Source of the DNA: Perkinsus olseni
Lineage: Eukaryota; Perkinsozoa; Perkinsida; Perkinsidae
DNA length: 64,000 nt
Direction: 5' to 3'
Assembly: GCA_013115135.1 (NCBI GenBank)
Contig: JABANP010000055.1
Coordinates: 124,001-188,000 of the forward strand
The notes beneath the pieces are model-generated. The model saw only the letters and a list, made by a program, of their open reading frames with translations. It searched no databases and was not told the DNA's origin. The first letter of the stretch is position 1; each line of letters starts with the position of its first letter. The translations under genes and the position numbers were made by a program. This document shows, in pieces, positions 42,742-55,320 of this stretch.

Positions 42742-44463
42742 GGTGAAGGGGGTGGGAGAGACAACTGAATGACTCAGTGCGTTGGAGGAGACTGGCCTGT
42801 GGGAGTGCTTCCTGATTCTGTAGCCAGGTAACTCGGATCACTGGAACTCAAGTCCGGAACTACCGATGATTGTAGGTTAGCCATAGAGGCATTAGCCTCA
42901 ACCATTAGAAAGCGTGACAATCTTACTGAATGACAACACTTTCAAAAGAGAAACAAACATCCCCAAGTCCTTATGATTATGGATGACGAGCCGTAATAGC
43001 GGGATCGAAGATATCGATCTAAAGACGCATGCACACACGCATGCGCAGTGTCTCCCCGTGACACCTATAAGGGTGAGGAGGATAAAACCCGCGAAAAACC
43101 AGTTGAGTATAGAGCGAGGAAGCGAATACCTAGGCTGCTGGGAGACTCTGCCCAGGCCTAGCGGCGACAGTTCTTAACTCACGAGATCCTGTGAAGTTCC
43201 CTTCAGGAACGGAGGGTGAAAGAGCCCGTGCAGGAGAAGACATTGTGCGGTCTGCACAATAAGGAGACATGTGTGTGCGTGCTATTCTGTTTCGCTAGTA
43301 ACCGGTTGTACTCTGAGTTACAAGTCAGAGGTTTATACGATGGGTGGATGTGGTTGACATCCGGCGTTCTTTCTCTGCCTTCCCATCCCGCCCGTGCAGG
43401 AGGAGTCTGAAACTATCCTTGTAGGTCGTCTGGTGTTCATCGTTGTTTTACGTTGACCGTCGTCGGAATAGGTAGACACCGTGTTGCGGTGGCTTTGGTG
43501 GTCAATGCTTCGCCCTTACGCTTTAGGCGCACTGCGAATCGTACGATGAAATCTCAGATGACGGCTCGATAGTTTCAGTCTCTGGAACAACCAAGCCCCT
43601 TGTGCCCACTGTTCGGGCCGCGGGTTGATTGTTCTACTTTTCTCATTCTCCTGTGCATAGGCGGCTTCACAATCCGGACTCACTATCAGAAAACTAACTC
43701 TGAAACTCAGGACCGATTCTGGTACTTGTTTTCACTCCCAAAATACGGTTCCAAAAAGAATTCCATGCTCAGTTCGTTGAGCAACCCCAGGTCCTCGAAG
43801 TCCTCGGGATTTGAACCGATCCTGGAGAGAGGAAACTATCATAAATGCAGGTGACGCATCTTTGGTCGGAAGCTAGCATCTGGCGTGCCAATCAGTTGTT
43901 TGAGGGAAACAGTCGAAAGTTGGTGAATGCACAGCCTGCTCTACGGCGCGAGGTGAACGCCCAGAGCATGCTTTAGGGGGATCCTTTGAGTCCACCTCCC
44001 GTTGAGGTCCTTGCCGTTATGATGCGCTTCCCACTCGAGCCTCCACTGAGACTCATAAACTCAACAGCAAACATCTTCGTGAATGATGATGATGCTGATC
44101 ATTAACGTCGTCCTACATGCAAGAGAGATGCCCATCGTCAATTAGATCTTCAATTTCTTAGCCGCCGTAGGCTTGGCTTCGTCGCCGATATCCGGATGGC
44201 CACCATAGCGCTCGAGACACCTGAACCACCCAATCGCGGAGTCACCCTTTCCCCGTCAGACTCCCGAGACCAAATAATGAGTTTCGAGCTACACTCAGCG
44301 TCACTAGCCTAGGCGCGTGACTCACGCGCGTGAGGCGTGAACAGAGGGAACCAGGATAGTAGGCGGCCCTCAGAAACACGGTACAAAGTTGAGTTGATAC
44401 TCAAGCCGAGTTGATGGCAGGCAGTCGAACAGATGAGTAGGGCTGAGCTCCCATAGAACGATA
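42742..44463. other. 1.7 kb without a supported gene
   Basis: Includes the 5' flank of the inverted paralogue with the motif at 43024-43047, and from about 43985 the 3' flank of the Aurora gene that is duplicated at 35385. Small ORFs are unsupported. Confidence 0.5.
43024..43047 (-). promoter_or_regulatory. 13-bp upstream motif, copy e (two overlapping)
   Basis: The minus strand contains TGCGCATGCGTGT followed at once by TGTGCATGCGTC, a doubled form of the motif. It lies about 285 bp upstream of the ATG at 42741. Confidence 0.5.
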
Positions 44464-46221
44464 CTACCTCTTCTTAGCTTCAGGATGCTCACACTGCTGT
44501 CTTATCCAGGGATGTCGAAGAATATCTTCCAGACTCATCCTCTTAGCGGGGTCCTTCACGAGCATGCCCTACATCACAGCGAGGTCCCACTTTGTATCGA
44601 CGAGAGAGGCAGAAGATTCATAGCTTATCACTTCGACCACTATGAACCACTCGTATTTCACAGTGGAGAAGGCGCCCTCGCGATCCATCGACAGAATAAG
44701 TAAAAAACTTCTCACTCAAGAAAGCGAAGTCATTTAGCTTGCGAAGGCGGCAGCTCTCGGCTGTTGACAAGCAGTGCCATGAAAACGAACTTCGGTTGAA
44801 AGCCCGACCGTCCGAAAGAGCTCCAATCACGGGCGGCCCAGTAGATTCCTACCCGAATGAGGCTGATGGCTTGGCGACTGAGAAAGCTCGGGAATTTAAC
44901 GTCGACATTCTTGATCTTCTGATAGGTCGCCTTCTTAGACTCGTCCTCGAAGGGCGGCGAGCCAACCAGGAACTCGTAACTGGGAACATACCATCCGCAG
45001 CGATTCTCATACCACACTTCCACCAACAATTAAGAATACGCAAAACACAGATGCAGCTTCGGTATCTTCCCACGCGAATAGCCATCAAGAAGATCCACCA
45101 CCACCGGTCCCCTCATTACGCTAGTACGCCCAGGCCCCAAATATCAACGCCAAAATCGTGCTTCTGCGAGCCGACCATCTCGGGCGGAAGATAGTCCTGA
45201 CAAGGCGAAAGGACGCCACCTTAATGCCATGACTTTGATCGCCGTGACTTCACCAAAGTTCCACAGAAAGTTTCGCGCCTTGAATTGGGGGCATGGACTG
45301 ACCAGCCGAAGTCTGCGATCTTCAGAGTGTCATTGAGACCTGCGGTGGACGGTGGAGAAAAATCTTCGCTGTGCGCAGCTGACCGATCAGGATATTCTCT
45401 GGTTTGATATCCCGGTGGATGACATGCTTCTTGTGACAATACTGAATCGCTAGCACCATTTGCCGCATATACCACGCGCTTCTAGCTTCCGAAAAGCGGG
45501 TCTGAAAAGATATCAAAATTCTTCGCTGTGCGCAAGATACTCCTGACCTTCTCGGTGAGCATCTTATACAGCTCTCCACCAGGAGCCATCTCGAGCATGA
45601 GGTAGACGCATTTCTCATCCCAGAAGTAGTTGAACAAACTGAGGGGAATCTTTAGCCACGAGGTCGAAAGATTCTCATAACGCACCGTAAGATATTTACA
45701 TGACGCAAGTGGGACTGAATCTCGATCTCTCGTCGAAGTTGATGTTCAACCCCATGCTTGAAAGACAAGCATCAATCTAAGATACTCCGCTAGTATACCC
45801 TACCTTAATAAGCTGCTTCTTGTGAAGCACTTTGAGGGCGAATACGAAGTGACTTCTTCTTTCCCTGAATACCGGTTCGGATGGGGAGATGTCGCGCGCC
45901 ACGAAACTCACCTCGCGACGTAGACATTGCCGAACTTCCCGCTCCCGAGCTTCATTCCGATATCGATGTCGTTTCGCTGACCGCAGAAATCACCGCCATA
46001 CTCAATCACTCGAGGTCGCCGGTTCAATTCCCGGCGACAGCATTAGCGGATTCATATCACTCATGCTCCCTAGGCTGCTCCCTATTAAGAGTCAAACCTA
46101 CCGAGAATATCGGCGCCTTCTCCATAACCAGAGCCTTGTCAACTGGGGAGATGCCGTGGCGATTCTCCGCATGTTGATCGTTCTCGCGGTCACCAAGGAT
46201 GTGCTTGAATCCTGATGCCAT
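44464..46221 (-). CDS. AURK: Aurora-family serine/threonine protein kinase, ten exons
   Basis: Nine GT-AG introns, most of 44-57 nt, remove every frame break and give about 306 residues from the ATG at 46221 to the TAG at 44464. The first intron is 45977-46101 and the last 44579-44852. The short N-terminus is followed by the Gly loop ([11 protein letters not shown]), the catalytic Lys (FALKVLHKK), the helix-C Glu (RREIEIQ), HRDIKPEN, and [10 protein letters not shown], a hallmark of Aurora kinases. The activation loop is [17 protein letters not shown], with Thr at the autophosphorylation site, and the C-lobe reads [14 protein letters not shown] to HPWI. All catalytic residues are present. Aurora kinases phosphorylate chromatin and spindle substrates during mitosis. 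The first intron contains a tRNA-like T-arm. A truncated copy lies at 35385-36740. Confidence 0.92.
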
Positions 46222-46387
46222 TACTGGACACTTTATACCAATATCACCTGCTATTAAAGGGCTTAGTTTAAAAGGACCATACCGGGGTTCCGCAGAGGCG
46301 AGCAGTTTCGACCAAAAACGACGACGATCGCACTAGGAAACTGCTAATGTCGTAGGCAGTCACACAAGACTATCAGCGGAGGCATCA

Positions 46388-46400
46388 TGCGCATGCGTGC
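46388..46400 (+). promoter_or_regulatory. 13-bp upstream motif, copy f (reversed)
   Basis: Plus strand reads TGCGCATGCGTGC, about 165 bp upstream of the Aurora ATG at 46221. It is the only copy whose orientation opposes that of its gene. Confidence 0.45.
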
Positions 46401-46966
46401 AGGTCTCATTGACGCGTGTGCAGACGGAGCCAGGTGTTTAGCGACTAGTATCTACCGATGATTGACTCCCGAACCCTACAGGGAATAGGGACCCAACGTT
46501 CCGCGCTTTGATTCAAAGCCTTTGAAGTCAGTAAAGCCGTAAAAATGCAGGAGGTGGGGTTCGAACCTCCGACCAGCCGTTTCAATCAGCTCACGCCCCT
46601 CTTTCGACAAACCATCCGATAATAAGTTCCTTTCGATCTGTACAAAGCCCCCCTCCGGGAAATGACCACGCCGGTGGAAATGTCGGCGGTTCCGGTGTTG
46701 GACTATAAACTCGCACACACTCGACAATATCCTTCTCGGATGGTTGTGGTTACTCCCAAAGCCCACTGGGAAGCTGTAACCCCGAAAGTATTGCGAAAAG
46801 CCCTCATTGAGCGCAATCCTCTACTGAAATGTGAAAACTGCCATCACTGACAAGCGAACCTCACCAACCCGATTAGGGCAGGAGCACACGTCAGTAGTCA
46901 TGAGAAAAGTCAAGTCCCTATTCGAGAGGCAAAGGCAAACGAAAGTGCAGCCAGGAAGCCATGATC
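46401..46966. other. intergenic with tRNA-like T-arm and diverged repeat
   Basis: Around 46560-46585 the minus strand carries a B-box-like GGTTCGAACCCC. The stretch 46605-46710 resembles 54084-54190 (words CAAACCATC, GATAATAA, CCGGTGTTG). No gene assigned. Confidence 0.45.
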
Positions 46967-47817
46967 TCAGCCGCCCTTCTGTGGAGTTCCGAGGACCCGG
47001 TAGAGGCTTAGACGACCACTATCCTTGTGGATCTTCAACCTCATCAACAACCCCTCGAGCGTCTCGTTCTTGACTCCTAGATTGTTCGACTTGTTCACCA
47101 GTCGAACCACAGGCACTTGTCTGGCAAAATTGCGATTCAGTCTGGCAGCATCGACCAGGACCTTCGTGCAGGCCAGCAACTGAGCCTCTCCACTGATGCT
47201 CTCGATATACCGCGGTGCACCGATTATCAAGCTTGTACTCAAGGCACCGATGAGCTGCTCATACTTCTGCTTCTCGACCTCACCGCAACGACCCAGAAGC
47301 GCGAAAAGCTTCGCGAGCTCACAAACGCCCAAGTCGCGGATGAAGTTCCTGAGAGACCCCTTCTGCTCAAGAAGAGCATCCAAGCAGAATTTGTCCCCTT
47401 GTGGCGACTAAGGCGCTCCAGGAACATAGCAAGCTTCTTCGGAGAGTCTATCGTCTCATTATATCGACTGCGAGCTTGCTGGTCGTCGGACTGCTGATGC
47501 AAGAACCGACAGGTTCTCACCGTTCCTGCACTCGCCCTTTAGAAAAAATGGCAGACCGATTCCTCAGTGCCAAAAGGACCCTCGTGAGAGAACGGACATG
47601 CAGCACCATTGCGACACTGCCCGCGGGAAAAGAAGTGGCAAACCGGCTTCTCATCGGAGTGCAGAAATTGGCACGCCGGGCCGAATCTGCAGTGGCCATG
47701 ATCGTAGAACTGGCAACGGACCAAGGCCGCCCCTCGACGGGGATTGTGATAGTATTTGCAGTGAAGGCCGTGGGGACAACGCTCACCTGCCTCGTGGTAG
47801 CGACAGGGAGGCGGCAT
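46967..47817 (-). pseudogene. CCCH zinc-finger protein, fragment related to the helicase gene
   Basis: Starts at the ATG at 47817 (MPPPCRYHEAGERC). Four C-x7/8-C-x5-C-x3-H fingers are visible: CRYHEAGERCPHGLHCKYYH, CQFYDHGHCRFGPACQFLH, CHFFSRGQCRNGAACPFSH, and a fourth split by frame steps near 47545 and 47510. A helical region follows (SLRNFIRDLGVCELAKLF, LLGRCGEVEKQKYEQLIG) that aligns with the N-terminal region of the ZNFX1-like gene (LNGYIRDLAQAELRILFEVL). It stops at 46967 without a helicase part. At least three frame breaks occur. CCCH fingers of this type usually bind RNA. Confidence 0.75.
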
Positions 47818-48364
47818 TTCGCAAACAATCAACTATAATAGAAGACGCTCATCATCGGCCCCAGCGCCCGTGCTAAGACTACTGGACCTCGTGATGGTCA
47901 CCAGAGCCTCTGGTCCAGAGGGCCCCTTGTTCGAGCTACTTAGTGCTGAAATCAAGCACATGAGGGAAAGCCAAGAACTGGCTAGTATTTCACACAACTC
48001 GATTCTCGACTGTTCACAGCCTGTAGCGAGTCACCCTCGAAAGAGGTTCCGTGATTGCCCCACCGGATGAGAAACCCGGCTACATTTGAAAGCTCGGTCA
48101 CCAGGAACCCATACTGCTACGATTGTAGTGAGGGACTGCGGGGACACCCACAGAATGAGTGGAAGCCAGGACGCGCTGGTACCGACAGCAGATGCGATCC
48201 AATGGCTTCATACTAGACACTACATATTTACGACACACGAGATCCACAGGAGCAACAACATCCCTCATTGAAGAACCATCGACTGGGTCAGCCTTTATTG
48301 ATTGGAGGCGCAAGCACGAATAGTATAAGAAAAATCAATATCAAATGACTAGCCTACCAAAAAT
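47818..48364. other. intergenic, nothing recognised
   Basis: Spacer between the helicase 3' end and the CCCH fragment; no supported features. Confidence 0.5.
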
Positions 48365-51300
48365 CTACCAAATCATTCGCCCTTGGTTGGGCCATTGTGG
48401 TCTCGCACCCTCGCCTGTGAAGTCGGCCATAAAGCGATTGCCCCTCTCGATGCGGTAGCCCGTACCGCCGATAGAAGCACCGCAGTTCGGACACCTTGTG
48501 ACTTGGTTGGCGCCACCACAGTCAGCGATAAAATAGGGGTGGCCATTCGGGACAGGCATACCAGTGGCCGGCCGCTGCCCCCAGGACTCCTCGCTCCCTC
48601 TGCATGGCGGCATTGACCTCTAGACGCTCACGGAGGGTCAGCTGCCCTCGAAGCAGCGATGAGCTTCTCCTTGACCTTGGCCACCAGCGACACTTGAGCT
48701 TTGATGACGTTTCCGTATCTAAGGTACATTCAGTCTCCTCGTCTGCTGCCAATGATTCACTCAATCAGAAACAACATCTTCTTCTACGCAGGACCGGACA
48801 CAAAGTCCTAATGAAAACTAAACCAGCGTCGTACCTCGAGGCAGTGAAGATCGGTTCTCTGCACACCGGACACGCCCTCAGCTGTATCGCTTGATGCTCG
48901 CCACGCGTAGGGTTGTAGTCCATGTACCTGATCACGTCGCATGCACGCTTGCCGTGGAAGCAATAAATTAATCCTGAAGACTCAGAGACGACCCTAAAAC
49001 TTCGTGTGCGTGAGCTTATAGACCGACGTCGGTTGTTCCGGCTTAGACTCTTGCCGATGTGCACAGCTGAGGATTCGCTGTAGCGCTGACATGCAGTGCA
49101 ATCTAAAACCTTCCTTCACGCCTGATAATCAATTCCAGACCAATCGAGATGAAAAGAACGACTATTGGAAGGACGTTACCGAAGCGAACCGTGCGAACCC
49201 CGAGCACTTACTGGTCCAAGCTGTCAAGGTAGAATGTATGACCGCACTCCGGCAGTGTATAGATCCTAGCGTCGTCCTCCCTCGCTGACCCGATCTCCTC
49301 GAAGGATATGCCACAGGTGACGTCATGATAGCAGACCGGACAGAGCGGACAAGGCTCGCCACACAACCCTTGGCACGCATGCCCACACTCCAGCTTCAGC
49401 GGGCAGGGCTGGTCACAGCGAGGACGGTCGCAAGGCTCAAAGCACAGCTTCTTGCACCTGTGATGAGGACACTTCCACGGGCAATTCTCGCGACAGGGCA
49501 CGCACGAGCTCATAGCAGGGCTTGCCGCAGGTGTTACCGTGGAGACACTGGAGACCACATTCCTCCTGGCACAGACGAGTATGCGGTTGTCCGCACTTCT
49601 CGTCACAGAAGTGACCGCAGGCCAGCGTCTCCTCGCAGGCCTCCTCACATTTGACACCATCGTGAGTGTGAGCCGGGTAGCACTTCTTAGGACAGGGATG
49701 ACCGCAGGAGAGCTGCTCGTCGCACCGGTGACTACACTTCGGAACGTCGTGGCACTTCTGAGTGACCTCATGGCCGCACCTTTCAAGTCGAACTTTCCTC
49801 GTGAACTCACAGCTGAGCTCAATGGCCGGTCTCCGGGACTTATAGCATGACGTCCTCAAGTCGTGTCCACATGGCAACTTCACAATCACTTGAGCATGGC
49901 ACCGCAGCTCAACCTCGGCATCTCGGTAATGGCATCTGACCCGCTTAGTATGGCCACAGTGCAGCGTCACCGGCACCAAAGCAGCACAGGGGGTAGGGCA
50001 GGGGTCTTCAGGAGTGAACTTAGACCGAGTGCACTCCCAACACAAGTGGTTACACCTGTGGCCACAGCCAGCCGGGCGTGCCCGATTGCACGGCTTGTCG
50101 CAGCAGACCTGCTCATGGTCGAAAACATGACAGATGAGGGGACACCGGTGGCCACAACGGTCCAGCAAGCGACGACAGGGAAGGCGACAGCCACCGTCCT
50201 TGACGTGGATGAAGTCCTCGGGCCTCGCGACCTGCTCAAGTTGTTCAGGATGCACTCGACACTGCAGCGTCAAAGCCGGACCGATCCTCATCTGCGCTCG
50301 CAGCTTGCAGATTATAGCCTCCCAGCTCAAATCGTTCCCGAACATCTCCGAGTTGCCGATGATGTAAAGGCCTTCCTTCGCCCGAGACATCGCCACAATA
50401 ACGCGGTTCTCGATCCCAGTGAAGCCGATCTTCCGTGCCTTATTCGACCGCACCAAAGACAGGATAACAATCTTATTCTCCTCACCCTGATAGTCGTCTA
50501 TGGTCACCACGCGGGCCCCAGCCTTGACGCCGTCCGGGCTCCTCCGCAGATCGGCATCGAGAGAGTTACGTATCAACCTCTTCTGCCCGATGTAAGGCGT
50601 CAGCAGGGTAATATCCTCAGCGTTGTACTGCTGCGTTCGCACCAAGTACAGGGCAAGCTTGGCCGCGTACCGAGCTTCGAACTCATTTCGCTTGGACGTG
50701 CCCTCGAACGCCTGCTCCCTCTCACGATGGTCCACGAAGAAGACGTCCTTAGAGACACCACCAACTCGGTCATACACCGTGACCCGGTCATGGTCGATCA
50801 ACCCGTCAACGTAAAAGTGCTGCACGAGCTGACTGACTTCTGGTCGCATCCTCAGCTGAGTCGTCAGTCTCGCGAAGGGGACCCCAACGTTGATGAGCCG
50901 TTCGAAGAGGGAAATATCGAAATGATTCCTCTTAGTCAACTCATAGACGTTCACTTTCGGCCGCAGTTGCTGATGGTCTCCTATCAACACCAAGTGCTGG
51001 AGATTCGGCGACGACAAACTCGCGACCAGCTGGCACTCCAATAACTCCCCAGCCTCCTCAATCACCACCACCCTCGGACCCAGCCTATGCAGAAGGTCCC
51101 GGTTCAAGGCCGCGTAAGTGCTCGTCATTCCCACCAGCTTCGCCCCCCGACACGCCCTCAGTGCCAGGGCCTTCCGCTGCTGAGCATACGACTTGGCCAT
51201 CTCCCGACCATCCGCGTACAACTGATGCAGTCTGACCTTCATCGGCCCCTCCAAGGCCGCTCCCACAGCCTCCAGGACCCCCCTTTTATTCCGGCGAGAC

Positions 51301-53931
51301 CCTCGACGGACGACCCTCATTCCCGCATCGTGGACGCTGTTGTGGCAGGCCGCAGCCACGATATTAGCGTTCAGAGATTCTTCCAACTTCGACCGAATCC
51401 TTCGCTGCAGCACCGCCGCCATGGAGAAGTCGCTCTTCCAATCCTTGCCGATCCTCACGCTATCACAGTCATTATCAGACGGTCGCTCCATGGGGCCCTC
51501 AACCACCGGTGCCTCCTCGCCCACTTGCTCTCCTTGCTCATCTTGCATTTCCTCAACGCCGGCCAAGTCATCAAAGTGTCGTTCTCCCTCTATCAAGCGT
51601 ATTCTATCCATATCAACCTCCCCTTCTTCGTCATCATCTTCCTCCGGCTCCGGAATGGCGTGCTCGAAGAGCCTCCGCACTTCCCCGTCCGCTCCTGAGA
51701 CCATCATCTTCAGCAGCCCTCGGCGGGCCTCTTCCGGCAAGGCGCCAAACGCCTTATGACGATAATGGCCACCAGGAGCTCGGAAGCGATTTGAAGTCTT
51801 CACACGCCGGTTGTCATCCATTCTGATGCCCCATCGCTGCAACAGCTCCTTCTCGCTGCGGGCCAGCTCGCCCTCGTCATCCTCCAGCCACGCCCTCAAC
51901 GCCAACAGCGCGAACTCTGCGGCATGAAAGCCCAACTTTGAGAAGCTTGTCTTCCATCCCGGAGGCCTCAGAATCTTCCGAAAGAGACTGAAGGGCATGT
52001 ATGCAAGAGCGCAGAGCTGCTGAGCGTCTCCGCCTTGGTAGAGGGCCACGACAGAGTTCAAAGTCCTCTTGATGCCGAGCAACTTGTCCCGGAACTTCTT
52101 TCGCTTCGTGTACTCCTCGCGAGTCTCTCTGGACTTGAACCGAGGGTGGCAGCGCTGGAGCTCCTCGTTCTCAGTCTGCGATCGGCCGCCAAAGCGGACT
52201 ACCTGCCCCTTCATGTGGGGCAGCAGGTCGACAAGGAACTGGTCCAAGGCGTGGTTGGTGAGAGTCACCGCCAGGATAGGCTCTTCGTAGTGCTTGAAGT
52301 CCAACACGCCTCGAGCGATGCGGGCGAACTTCACACCCAGATAACTTTTCCCCGTCCCTGGAGGGCCTGAAAGAACACAAAATCACCACCACGGAACAGA
52401 CCTCGTCTATCAGCTAACCTTGCACGATCGCCACTGGAGTCTTCAATATGTGCTTCATCGCCTCCTGCTGTGCAGGATCCAACTCGATCGGCTTCCCCGT
52501 CAGCCTCGGCCACGGTGCCAAGGGATCAGCAACAGCAGCGCCCTCGCCAGCTCCAGCGTACAGAGGAGAGAGATCTGCCTTCGCCGCCATCAGATACGGC
52601 GGTGGGTCGACACTAGGCTCCACAGTCCCGAGCACTCCCGACAGCAATGGCATGCCGCGAAGGAGATCCTCATCTCGCAGGAAGTCAAAAACCGGCCGCT
52701 TCGCCATGAAGTAGTCGGGGCTCTCTAGCATACAGTACTCAGCATCGAACTGGAAGCGGCGGAAATTATCGTCATCAAAGGCCAGGCCCACGGTGCCGCT
52801 GTTCGACCTCGTGCCACCGGTCCGACGGAGGTCGAAGTTCTCGACAGTAGCGTAGGTGAGCGACTCAGAATCGGGCTCGCCGAAGGGGGTTCCGGTGGAC
52901 GTACGGAAGAGAGCCACAAGGGAGCCGTAAATCAAATGGCGACCAAGAGTGAAGTCCACCGGGCGAGGGCAAACGAAGTGAACTTGAATGAAGGCCTCGG
53001 TGGTACCGGAGACCCCAAAGGGCTGCTTCAGGGCTTTCACATGGCTGTAGCACATCGCCTTTGGAGGGATGCCAGAGTCAGTGACCAGCCCTAACGAGTG
53101 GACCAGGGCCTCCTTCAACGGCACTAAGAACTCTTGCCTTAGACAGTAGTAGTGAGTCGCCCGATACAGCAGCAGCTCGGCCGCACTGGAAGATTCCCAT
53201 TTCTCCCTCTTCTCGATTCTTCAGCTTCCTCAGGCCCTCCGGCGGCGCCCCTTCGTCAGTGATTTCCTCCAAGGACGGCATCAGCTGTCGCTCAGCCATG
53301 AGATCCTCATACTCGTGCTGCTCGTCAGGGGCCAACTCCGCCGGGCGTCGCCGATCTCGACTGGCCCGAAAATTCTTGAGAGCTCCACCGTTTTTATAAA
53401 ATTGAATTTGCCTCAGAGGCACCTCAGTCATCTCCTCCGTGCACGCCAAGGCCTCCGCTCGGTTCGCCAGCAGCTCCACCGGGACCAGTGCTGCCGCCAC
53501 CGGATCGACTCGACCGACCTCGACCAGCACGCGCATGCAGCTCACCAACCCCACCGGAGACATCAGCTGGTTCACAAACGGTGGAATGGACATGATCACG
53601 TTAGCGCTGACACATCTGAGGACCTCCTCGTACGCCGGTCGGTCGAAGGCCTCACAGCACCTTCCCAAGACTTCGAAAAGTATCCTAAGCTCAGCCTGGG
53701 CGAGGTCGCGGATGTAGCCATTGAGCTTGTCTCGCAACAGATGAACTTTCCCGAGCACGACGTCGGCGTTCCGATGGTTGTTGATGCTCCTCAGAAACGA
53801 TTGGCGTCGGACAGAGAGTTGATGACATCCCGGTCGACGACCTTGTCCTCCTTAGCCTCGGTGTGGGAGAAGCGGCACGCCTCGCCGTTGCGACAGTTTC
53901 CTCTGGCGTAAAAGTGACATGAAGGGGCCAT
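48365..53931 (-). CDS. ZNFX1-like SF1 RNA helicase with CCCH, NFX1-type and RZ-type fingers; several frame breaks
   Basis: Starts MAPSCHFYARGNC at 53931 with one CCCH finger (CHFYARGNCRNGEACRFSH), then a helical region. The SF1 core follows: intron 52367-52418 splits the Walker A (QGPPGTGKS), then motif II as IEEAGE, motif III as LIGDHQQLRP, TIDDYQGEENKIVILS and NRVIVAMSRAKEGLYIIG. About twelve NFX1-type Cys/His repeats follow. The chain ends, via introns, with ACPVCREPIF and an RZ-type finger (GHPYFIADCGGANQVTRC). This order is that of ZNFX1, an RNA-binding helicase of antiviral and small-RNA pathways. Single-base frame steps occur near 53793, 53208, 49510, 48645 and 48548. Motifs are otherwise intact, so sequence error is as likely as pseudogenisation. 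Confidence 0.8.
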
Positions 53932-54311
53932 CGAGAAAACTGCATACCAAAATTCAACCAACTCGTCCAGCAGAATTCTCTCTTCATCAGTATAGCTAGC
54001 GTAGTGCACCCAGGAAGTGACGAGCCTTCACACTGAGATGACAGTGCGATAAAATATCTACCCCGGGGAAGCCTCGAGTTTCTCCTGGCAAACCATCTGA
54101 TAATCCCTTCCCGTTTTCTGTACGAGAGCCCTCAGTAAGCACATCGATGGAAGTCTCACCAAGCCGACTCCGGTGTTGAACCATAAACACACAGACACAG
54201 TACGAAGGCACCCGCTGTGCAAAACGCTTGCTGGATCTCACCGCAGTGACTCACAAAATCTGCAACTAGCACGTTGCGAAAAGTTTTTTGACCGCAACGG
54301 ACGAAAAATTT

Positions 54312-54324
54312 GCACGCGTGCACA
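54312..54324 (-). promoter_or_regulatory. 13-bp upstream motif, copy g
   Basis: Minus strand reads TGTGCACGCGTGC, about 380 bp upstream of the helicase ATG at 53931. Confidence 0.45.
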
Positions 54325-55320
54325 ACTGCCGGTGAACCCCCGAAAAAAGTATCCAAGGTCGATGCTGGTCAGTTTCAGTGAACTCTTTCGAAGCCCGTCT
54401 ATATACGGAACTCCCTTCATCGCCGCCCCCTTCAGAATAAGTGTTGCCGGAATCCCGTCACTGAAGGCCCACACATCATCGACTGTGAAGAGAACTCTCT
54501 TAAAGCGCATGAATCCATGGAGGACACCGGTCGACAACTCTGAATGATGATTCCCTCCGCGACCGTCGGCAGGAGTAGGAGGCCATCAGCGCGGCCTGAG
54601 GGCTTGGACCTGTCATCAGAAATATCATCATAACATTGCGGGGACCCACGGAAAAATGAACGCCGGCGCCTTGTAAAGCATTCTGAAAATCTCAAAGGCA
54701 ACTTATTCACGAAGAGCGTCTAGGAACCTTCCCCAAAATTTTAGGTTCTCCGAAGGAACACTATGTGGATACGCGCACAACTCGATGACAGTACATACCT
54801 TTGAAGAAGGAGGCAAGCAACTACCTCACCTCGCAGGAGGTGGACGTTGCCATGCAGACTAGGGTAGAATATGGGCACCTTGCTCAACAGCCGGTTGAAC
54901 TGCACTCGAAATGAATCGGGAGCTCGGAGGTCCCCATGGCCACGATGAGTGTTGAAGTACCTTCAAACACACTAGCAGGAGGACTCTCTGAGGAGTCTCT
55001 CGAGGCACTAGAGGTCGGATGCCCACGGAATGCTGACGAATATTCAATTAGTCAAGGCGAAGCCGACGTTTCCATGACTCCGAGATTACAACAGCCATGC
55101 TCTGTCGGATAGAGGGCATCCTCATGACAGTTCACGTCCGCTCAAGAAAATTCCGGAACTGACGCGTAGTATTATCGATCATTCCACTGGAATGATTCCA
55201 GTGTATAGCGAACCGTTTCATCAGCCGTTTCACTGTAGTAAAGAGCGAGGAAGTGACTTACGCACGCGCCCCCTGCACAGCAATGCTGGAACGCCAAACC
55301 GACAACTGAGCAGCCCCACC
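54325..55320. other. 1 kb, no supported gene
   Basis: Short frames on both strands without domains or convincing splice sites. Confidence 0.45.

Noticed and set aside
46010..46045. Functional tRNA on the plus strand
   Set aside because: Only a T-arm-like hairpin is present with an 8-nt loop; no D or anticodon arm or acceptor partner. It lies within the first Aurora intron.
49863..51044. 393-codon plus-strand ORF and neighbours
   Set aside because: Antisense to the SF1 helicase core, whose motifs are unmistakable on the minus strand; a codon-bias shadow.
54238..54537. 100-codon minus-strand ORF (VLFTVDDVWAFSDG)
   Set aside because: Opens with TTG, has no domain, and overlaps the upstream motif of the helicase gene; more likely 5' flank.
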